Shown here: positions 57,901-64,000 of the stretch, piece by piece | How the letters are laid out: each line of letters begins with the position of its first letter | How positions within the stretch are numbered: the first letter of the stretch is position 1 | Assembly (NCBI GenBank): GCA_010909165.1 | Contig: MU008180.1 | Coordinates: 867,884-931,883 of the forward strand | Source: Anthoceros angustus | Taxonomy: Eukaryota; Streptophyta; Anthocerotopsida; Anthocerotales; Anthocerotaceae | Direction: 5' to 3' | DNA length: 64,000 nt | Made by a program: the position numbers and the translations under genes | The notes under the pieces: model-generated | Told to the model about the DNA's origin: nothing | What the model saw: only the letters and a program-made list of their open reading frames with translations | Database searches by the model: none

Positions 57901-58507
57901 GGCACAAGAGCGTGGAGACGGCAAGTCCCCATTCGGCTTCCACGCAATAGACTTCACACAGCCACAGCCACAGTCACAGGCCCACGCACAGGCGGGAGAC
58001 GGAAAACCAAACCCGAACCTTGTTCCCACCGCGGACAGCCTGGGCGCGCCTCTCCCGGCCAGCCGACTGGGCTGGATCCAGCTCCGAGAGGCCATCCGCG
58101 ACCGCCCGCGCACCGGCTACCCCCCGCTGGACAGGCATCCCCGCGACCGGAACCAGGAGAGGGAAACCTGGCGCGACCGGCTCCGCCGAGCCAGGGAGCT
58201 CCGCAGGGAGGGCGAGGGCGACCGCGGCCGCGACCCCCGCCGCGACCGCGTCCGGGACGGCGTCCGGAAGCGGCAGCGCGACATGGAGCGGGAAGCCCTG
58301 TACTTCGACATCTCCTTCTGGCGCGCGGAGCAAGTGGTGGCTCACCGCTACTGCCTCAGCGACGTCTCCATGTGCGTGGCCACGCACTCGGCCAGGCCCC
58401 TGTCCCCGGAGGAGGTCGACACGGTGGCCAGAGCAGCGCTCGCCGGGCCCCTCCTCATCGCCACCATGGGCTACGTCAACAAGCTAGTCGGCTCCCACAA
58501 CCTCTAG
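54956..58507 (+). CDS. Very long F-box protein with disordered middle
   Basis: Single uninterrupted frame of 1,183 codons from the ATG at 54,956; an upstream in-frame ATG at 54,863 adds 31 residues unlike the family. The F-box is at residues 8-50 (FERLPDEVFQLIIGAI..). A conserved plant stretch follows (KGIYAMVKGFRSLETLVVRV, DEPPSWARCMRYAEIG, EKFVFMAAKSGDF). A second ordered part lies at about 370-460 (RQVIAPSNDILKRMVPVIVF, FISKFAGLKQFVLVD). An ordered C-terminus contains YFDISFWRAEQVVAHRYCLS. F-box proteins pick targets for SCF ubiquitin ligases; the target is unknown. The rest is charged and disordered, with an Arg-rich patch just before the C-terminal domain. Most plant relatives that I know are 300-500 residues. 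Confidence 0.88.
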   Translation: MEQPPDPFERLPDEVFQLIIGAIRDCKTLVRCMAVSRSFREQSTRIPFLSIVCPGTFPNYDAKLKGIYAMVKGFRSLETLVVRVGQPKDEPPSWARCMRYAEIGSSVEKFVFMAAKSGDFSEFDVELARTDNGDEEGAGSVQGEEEEYWERWRDELLSRERERSPRIRGESSEDRDAAPGPSTGSPQHGTLVEGEHTLTTVAGTLQPEMGELGASTSAPHDALQQEAHQSNLAGEHTCLTPSDRHEEVRYLGLLDPPAQEQSITEVAREGKGKQGEEEASSSSGVCVGMPSSSNNCADDEMKEGNVLPSSGTTDSSLQSLSMTDREMPMEEAQTAGTSSLDLSSTNSEMRGSQNPSARYLFRRRFLEQGRRVSAVWDFRQERCRLPDFVLRQVIAPSNDILKRMVPVIVFAIVQGLDEFRDCIPSFISKFAGLKQFVLVDMVESVTVFMREHQIQELRDQCVHQREANRDCRSSGSPDDYGTGTKSKDLRSEISAEQRKSRSLNPDVKEVEDLPDFPFNTLETGDTERERVGRARDAGRAWKDGRRSVQDHLDRGKQKLPFSDDETLDEEIRRWRGRGIVLNDENRSKSESQMQRADTFPSSEAGDTFLGSQEPGLRGSPTCRDFHALDRHVSTVKPITIPPMGHNVHGGCQCAICVGEFHAGREQHTDEGQVVVDDCASPSEDTAPCGPYVSLRDRAIREHLAKDDEGRRMRQPRPRAAGRRATWTHFKVESRTDDESYGIAGAAEIGSDVPSGSASAACAREGEGTAAEPSGESDSAEEVAWVGYSEDSEVLEATEDGGVGAPEREGRADLSKQQQSYRKGLKLEHMRSRKDSKGSRKGRDDPRGFSVRRSHRLLVERTQKRGRHSSLPGSALPPYVILDYPNEWKDGRQEENPSGEAPSPDAAGSSEQGPAEGLVPRAGEEDPGSDAALLKRMKGKQVADEEAEEDEGRDEEVAHLVSEPGGPSTPQAQGSSSMDLDQSAQERGDGKSPFGFHAIDFTQPQPQSQAHAQAGDGKPNPNLVPTADSLGAPLPASRLGWIQLREAIRDRPRTGYPPLDRHPRDRNQERETWRDRLRRARELRREGEGDRGRDPRRDRVRDGVRKRQRDMEREALYFDISFWRAEQVVAHRYCLSDVSMCVATHSARPLSPEEVDTVARAALAGPLLIATMGYVNKLVGSHNL

Positions 58508-58862
58508 GCTTCCGCTTCCTTACCCTCTAGCCTGTCAGGGACGATTATTTGGGTGGTATTCTAAACACAGGTCCCTGGAGGGAGACACTCCGGCTCGTCG
58601 TCCATCATAATCTCTTCATCACCGAATGACGGACGACGAATCGTGATGCATGAAGCGGGTGAGATGAAGACGGCACGGCACGGCACGGCGGGAGCGCCAT
58701 CATTGGGCCAGGCCGTTTAGCATCAATGATGTCGCGGGTACCGGAACAAGAACGCGTGGCACACGGCGGGCGCGGGCGTTGCCAGGCGTCGTCGCCGGAG
58801 GGCAGAAGGGAGGCGTCGTCGTGGAGGGAGAGCTCGGAAGGCCCATTTGCCGGCCGGCAGCG
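58508..58862. other. Short spacer between F-box and fucosyltransferase genes
   Basis: 355 bp holding the F-box 3' UTR and the fucosyltransferase promoter. A small CGGCA repeat (GGCACGGCACGGCACGG) is at 58,673-58,689. No gene was seen. Confidence 0.5.
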
Positions 58863-60594
58863 ATGGCTTGGAATCTGTGGCGATGGCGAAGGCTGTGCTT
58901 GGCCGCGTTGCTGCTGCAGGGCTGTTGGCGCGCGGCGTCGCGGGAGGAGGAATTCCACGTCGCGCTGGGGCTGGATGCCGGGTTCCCTTCCTGCGCGGGG
59001 CTGGCGGGGTCCGGGGAGCGGGCTCTGTGCACGCTGCGCGCGGCGACGCGCGGTGCGCGGGATAGGGCGGATGCAGCTCGGGGAGCGGAGGGCGCGGCGG
59101 CGGGAGGGGATGCCGATGCCGATGCCGATGCCTGCAGGTTCAGGAGGGAGCGGGCGCGGGGCTGCATCGCTACGCGGGAGGCGAGCCCCGAGTTGCAGGC
59201 GGTGCTGCGGGAGTACGCGGAGATGCACGCCGCCTGCACGGGCCTGGAGCGGGGAGGCTGCGGGAGATGGCGGGCCGGGCCAGAAGCGGTCCGGATCCGG
59301 GTCCGGGTCCAGGTCAGGGTCAGGGGCCTGAGCCCCATGTGCAAGTACCTGGTGTGGAGCTGCACGTTCGGGCTGGGGAACAAGCTCATGTCGCTCACCT
59401 CCGCCTTCCTGCACGCCGTGCTGTCGCAGCGGGTGCTGCTGGTGGAGCATCCCGGCTGGGACGCTGTGGTGCGAGCCGTTTCCCGGCTCGCGGTGGCTGG
59501 TGCCCCGGGCCTCCTTGGCGGAGGACTACGACTCCCGTCCTTCCCGGCCTTCCGCGCGCGGCAGTGCGGGGAGCGGGAACGGCAAAGGCAGGCGGGCCCG
59601 GAGCCGGGGCCGTGGCCGGGAGCCGGGGCCGGGGCGGGACAGCAGCAGCGCGTGTGACGCCGACGTCGTGTCCGTGGTCTTCTCGTCGGACATGAACGCC
59701 ACGGACTACGGCTTCCAGGTGTGCCCGACGGAGATGGCGCGGGTGCGGGACGTGGCCTTTCTCAATTTCCGCAACAGCAACCAGCACTTCGCGGCGGGGT
59801 ACTACCTCAACCCCGCGGTGCGGCCGCTGCTGGAGCTCCTCTTCCCGGACCGGAACGTGTTCCATCTCCTGGCCCGGGCGCTCCTGCATCCCGGCGACCA
59901 GGTGTGGGGCTCCGTGGAGGCGTTCCACCGGGAGTACCTTTCCGGCGCGGTGCGGAGGATCGGGGTCCAGGTGCGGGAGTTCAAGGGCGAGTACCACGGC
60001 TACTACGACCAGGCCGCGCCCCTCTGCATCCAGGCCAAGTCCGGGCTCTGCCCGATCGAGGTGGAGGAGGCCCTGGAGCGGGTGGAGCGGGCCGCGGCTG
60101 GACCAGGCGCGAATTCCACCCAGTCGGCGGAGGAGGACTACGTGTCGGTGTTCATGGCGTCGCTGGAGAACCGGCATGTGGCGCTCTTGCGGAGCAGCAT
60201 GGGGAAGTTGGAGGAGGAGACCGGGATGCGCTACCTGCTCTTCTCGCAGGACGGGGACGGGGAGCAGATGGACGACATCGGGCATTTGAAGAAGGCGCTG
60301 GTGGATATGTGGGTGCTCAGCTTGAGCGACGTGCTCATGACCAGCCACATGTCCACATTCGGGTACTTCGCGCACGGGGTGTCGGGGTTGGTGCCCTACC
60401 AGCTCAAGCCCTGGGCCGACAATCCGTGCTGGCTCGGGGCCTCCAGCGAGCCCTGCTTCCATTTCGGGCCTCGCAAGGTCGCGTGCCGGGCGGACGGCTT
60501 CCGCGTTGACGATCCCTTCAAGGAGCTGCCGTTCCTCAAGCCTTGCCCCGACATGCCCCGTACCGGGCTGCAGGTTGTTGCTGGGATTTATTAG
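58863..60594 (+). CDS. GT37 fucosyltransferase (xyloglucan/arabinogalactan type), apparent frameshift
   Basis: Type II Golgi enzyme that adds L-fucose from GDP-fucose to cell-wall polysaccharide or glycoprotein glycans. A short hydrophobic anchor follows the ATG (LCLAALLLQGCW). Family words: CKYLVWSCTFGLGNKLMSL, CEPFPGSRWLVP, YYLNPAVRPLLELLFP, IGVQVREFKGEY, DYVSVFMASLENRH, FSQDGDG, and MTSHMSTFGYFAHGVSGLVPY. About 576 codons in all, a normal size. The frame changes between GWD (59,457-59,462) and LWCEPFPG (from 59,464): one surplus base near 59,463. The motifs on both sides are otherwise excellent, so this is either a sequence error or a very recent mutation. Confidence 0.88.
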
Positions 60595-60687
60595 TAGGGT
60601 ACGAGTGAACTTGCCGCGGCACCCTTTGCCAAGAGCGCCAACTCTCTGGCTACTTTTGCACTTGCGAACTCTTGCAAGGCCGCCAGA

Positions 60688-62962
60688 CTACTTGGGGTCC
60701 TGGTCGACTGCCTCCTCGTAATTCTTCTCTGACATGTCGTTGGACTCGGATGAGTCCTTGCACGACGACATGACGGAGCCCATGTCACTTTGAGTTGCCG
60801 AGATGCAAGTAGGCAGAGTCACCTCCAGCTTCATCTTGTTTTTGTCGAACTTCGCCACACTCTGGGACTCGTCCACAGCGTATGACAGTCCGACCTGCGT
60901 CCATAGGGCATGCATTGCCAGGCTGATATCAGGAAGTGGTAGCAGCAAGGAGTACAGTGGCCTGCCACGGTGCTACTTGTTTGTACCTTGAGAAAGTACT
61001 TGTCAAGAACCTTCAAGATTATGTCCCGGTCGCAGACATCCAATTCGATGTCGTCAGCTGACTTCTGTGGAGGATGACAATTTGCTGGTGTTAAAGAGTG
61101 TCAGGGACAAGAGACGAGAGGAGAAGAGAAGGGAAGAGCAAGCATTTTTCCCACACGGATTCCTCATGAAATGGATATAGCATGGTGGGTGCAATACCAC
61201 TTCGGGAAGGAAGACGCGGAGTAAGATTTCCTCAGGGCCCGATGGCTGTCCCTTCGATAGTCTCGTGTTGTCGGTCCTGCGAGAAACGTGGTGTGATGAA
61301 ACAGACATTGCCCGGAGGGCTGAGAGATATGCTGCACACGGAACAGGCCCAGCTTACCAGAAATCGCCGTAGTCCACCTTGTTTCTGTAGATGAGCTCGT
61401 AGGGCGGTTCAACAGGCCCCGACTCCTTTCCAGACACAAGGCTCGTGCAGTAGGTGGCGTCGATGGCATCATCCCCGCTGCCCACATTGCCCTCCTGGCA
61501 GTTGTGGGATCCCGACGCTTCTGAGGTGGAGGCCAGATAACTTGCTTCGCTCACATTGTCCATCTCAGGTGATGCATTGCTGGAGCGCTTAGAGGAATCT
61601 CCACCCCGAGCACAACTAGCAGCACTGGGGGCCGCACTGCTCACTTTAGAACGACTTGACCTGGGAACGCTAGGCTTCTCCATGTCAGCCTTTTTCTTCT
61701 TTGCTCCTGTTCTGAAGGGATATTGTCAAGCCTCTCCTAGCGTCATGGCATGCATGACACGAGCTCCTGTACGAAGCTGACCGGGGGTGCATGGCATTGT
61801 CCTGTACCTCTTGGATCTTTTGCGCCAGCCTTCTCCCGTGTTGGGGCAACCTTGTCCTTAGAGACAGCCGCTCTGTCTTTTGTGTCTTTCGAGGCAGCCA
61901 GCTTGTCTTTGGAGACGGTCAGCAACTTTGGAACCTTGTTCGGCCCCTTGTATGACAGCTTGGGCAGAGTGAAGTCTGCACTCATGCCACAGTGGGTCGT
62001 CAAATGCTACATCATCCTCCTGCTGCATCCAGCCAATCCACAGTCCATGCGTACTACCTCTGTCCAGCTTCACACCCCGCTGCTTCTCTATGGCATCCAT
62101 GGCTGTTTCCACCAGGAAGCTCTTGAACCGCAGGCTCTCTTCAGCGCGAGTGTGCGTTTCTGTGTTCACCACGAAGTCATGCACTTCGCAATCGTTCCCC
62201 GCTGCAACACGCATTATCCACCCCCACAAATTAAAGATATCAGCACATACTGCACAAATCCGTGGCCAGTTGGTGAGCATCGGTGTAGGAAATTGCACCA
62301 CCTTTGTCTTTATCCCGCCGGGTGGGTGCCAAGCTGTATGGTATCTCCCACTGAACTCCACTCTGGTCGCTCCTTGGAGTGGGCGTGGGTTTAGCTACCT
62401 TGTCCGAATGACATATGTTGATGAACACCTGGAATCCCATTGTTGCCCAGAGCCTTAAAGATCGTCAACATTTGCATTCTACTTGCTCTTCAGGGAGAAT
62501 ATCCATGTTCATCATGCAACCGTCTCTACCTTACCTTGCCATTGGAGATCTTGTTTTTGGTCTTGGCACAAAAATCAACCTGAGGAATAATGAGCTCCTT
62601 CCCATCCATGGAGAAATTGGACCTCTCCTCCATCATCTTAATGTAGCCTTCCGCCTCCTGCCCACATAAAGATAGCTCAACACCAGTCGCAAATGCAAAT
62701 CCAAGCACCATGCAATCTCAAGCCTTCCACACCCTAACCTCCTTGCTAGCAGGCTCCGAGATTTCCTTCGCGTACTCGTCCAGCAACTCCATGAACTTAG
62801 GGTCTTTCATGGCCTTGGTCAGCCTGCCCAGTTCCTGCGGCATCATCAAGCAGGAACTCGTGTGAAATGCAAACTCTGGTTGCTCTTTACAGCAATCTCT
62901 CCAGGACGGCTTCTCAATACCTCGTGCGTCAGATTGAGCTTCTCCAGCACAGCATCTGCCAT
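60688..62962 (-). CDS. PIH1/kintoun-like dynein assembly factor, 10 exons
   Basis: Exons: 62,962-62,921; 62,834-62,739; 62,657-62,535; 62,428-62,302; 62,201-62,058; 61,975-61,808; 61,706-61,358; 61,276-61,198; 61,064-60,987; 60,894-60,688. The model gives 470 residues in phase. The N-terminal PIH domain (about 20-180) shows MELLDEYAKEISEPASKE, VFINICHSDKVAKP, WEIPYSLAPTRRDKDK, AMDAIEKQRGVKLDR and LPKLSYKGP. A serine-rich linker follows. The C-terminal CS-like domain (about 365-440) shows EILLRVFLPEVKSADDIELDV, SYAVDESQSVAKFDKNKMKL and EVTLPT. PIH proteins work with Hsp90/R2TP; the kintoun (DNAAF2/PF13) branch pre-assembles axonemal dyneins in the cytoplasm. PIH1D1 or MOT48 remain alternatives. 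It is convergent with the fucosyltransferase gene, 93 bp apart. Confidence 0.85.
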
Positions 62963-63867
62963 TTCCAGCCTATTCCAGAACTACACAAAATCTGTCTCCG
63001 GCGTAGCACAGCATTCACAACGTGGTCTTACCCACCTCTAAACCGATCCCACATGCCTTCTCCACCCTCCGTGCTCACGGCGCACATCATCATGTTCCTT
63101 GCCTAGCTTATTAATCTTGCATGCCCGTTTAACACATGCACGCAGGCCGCATTGCCTAAAGCCATCCAAACTTCGGGCTTGACAAACCCTGCTGGTGCGG
63201 CTGAGCTTCTGCAACGATCAAACATGTGTCGGCAGCATTGTTCGAGCTGGATTTGCGAACTATTCTGAGCCCAGTCTGTTGAATACGCACTTCGGAGCTC
63301 CAATTCTGGGCGGAGGAATCTGCCGCACTTCACAAGGGCTTGACAGGGCAATTCCTCAGGGCAGTTGTACGGACATCAATCACCACGTCACGATTGCCTC
63401 CAGATGCTCGCTTGAAGACAATCCGAAGCCAAGATCGCACCTGAGCTCCAGACACCGTGAGACGGTTTGTTTACCGTTCATCACCGGTATCCCCGTCACC
63501 AGTCACTGGCAGTGTCCAGTTCCCCCTAATGTCAGACCTTTTCCACCAAGAAACAGGTACAAATTTTAATAAATCTTGGATCGATGTCCTGAGCTTATGG
63601 TTTACTGATTTGCTACCAAATCTATAAAAGTGGCTGGATATGAATCATACAGGCAACTCGATTTTTATAAGGTGAACGAACAACAATTTGAATATGGAGC
63701 ATTATGATACGGGATGAAAAGTCAAAGGGAACGAAAATATATAAATGATCATCAATAATTCAAAAGCATTTCCAAATGGAAATAGTATCTAAGCTTTAAT
63801 ATATATTTAAGAATTTCAACCTCATAGTTCGTCTTAAAATTTATTCAAGAGCTTGGTAGATGTCAAT
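62963..63867. other. Upstream region of the kintoun-like gene
   Basis: The gene's promoter should lie at 62,963-63,300. A minus-strand frame (63,103-63,351) and a plus-strand frame (63,195-63,569) show no domain. The stretch 63,570-63,860 is AT-rich, with no gene seen. Confidence 0.45.
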
Positions 63868-64000
63868 ATGCGCCATCCACATTTCTCCCCAGAACTAGAG
63901 ACTGGACTAGGAGATGTAGAAGAAGCAGAGAGTAGACCAGGAGAAGTGGAAGAACCAAAGACTAGATTAGCAGAAGCAGAAGGATCGGCGAATTTACAAT
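63868..64000 (+). CDS. Possible start of a glutamate-rich repeat protein, runs off the window
   Basis: From the ATG at 63,868 the frame stays open for 44 codons to the window end. Three imperfect ten-residue repeats appear (TGLGDVEEAE, SRPGEVEEPK, TRLAEAEGSA), matching 30-bp DNA repeats. This may be the first exon of an acidic repeat protein or merely a minisatellite. Confidence 0.3.
   Translation, partial: MRHPHFSPELETGLGDVEEAESRPGEVEEPKTRLAEAEGSANLQ

Noticed and set aside
57601-58387. Minus-strand frames opposite the F-box gene
   Set aside because: Antisense readings of the Arg/Asp-rich tail.
59395-60462. 355-codon frame antisense to the fucosyltransferase
   Set aside because: Shadow of a GC-rich real gene; no domain.
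1-64000. CRISPR arrays, bacterial operons, ribosomal or tRNA genes
   Set aside because: Repeats lack regular spacers of CRISPR type. Genes have spliceosomal introns. No rRNA or tRNA sequence was recognised; the TGGTATCAGAGC words are retroelement primer-binding sites.

Overview
This is nuclear DNA of a land plant. The right half carries intron-bearing plant genes: a BAHD acyltransferase, a vacuolar-type NHX antiporter, a GT37 fucosyltransferase and a plant-type PHD protein. The left half is a nest of plant-type transposable elements. A PIH/kintoun-like axonemal dynein assembly factor at the right end suggests a lineage with swimming sperm (bryophyte, lycophyte or fern) rather than a flowering plant. 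Introns are short (about 80-200 bp) with GT..AG borders, so the genes could be assembled by hand. The species cannot be named from this window.

Layout. Positions 1-24,970 are retrotransposon and transposon debris. A Ty3/gypsy element on the minus strand (181-7,919) has its LTRs at both ends. A 5.7-kb unit that I call X occurs twice (8,590-14,327 and 17,067-22,797); it carries a broken transposase-like reading frame and two kinds of short-repeat array. A second, partial gypsy copy lies between the X copies. A different, chromovirus-like gypsy element follows, with pol at 22,798-24,970 and gag at 32,122-36,377. A 7.15-kb CACTA-like DNA transposon (24,971-32,121) splits that element. Its right end plus the retroelement gag were then duplicated in tandem (31,281-33,975 and 33,976-36,737), with 9-bp microhomology at the breakpoints.

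The gene-rich half (37,600-64,000) holds, in order: BAHD acyltransferase (+), PHD/Tudor-like chromatin protein (-, 11 exons), IMPACT-like RWD protein (-, 8 exons), NHX Na+/H+ antiporter (-, 14 exons), cyclophilin-E-type RRM protein (-, 3 exons), a very long F-box protein (+), GT37 fucosyltransferase (+, with one apparent frameshift) and the kintoun-like protein (-, 10 exons). These are independent housekeeping and specialised genes, not one pathway or operon. Every multi-exon model closes in phase from start to stop.

The strongest unexpected signal is in the repeats. Paired copies are almost identical where they lack CG and CAG/CTG words, but differ by many small indels where those words are dense. 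This looks more like consensus error at methylated sites in a long-read assembly than ordinary decay, so the broken transposon frames may not all be real.
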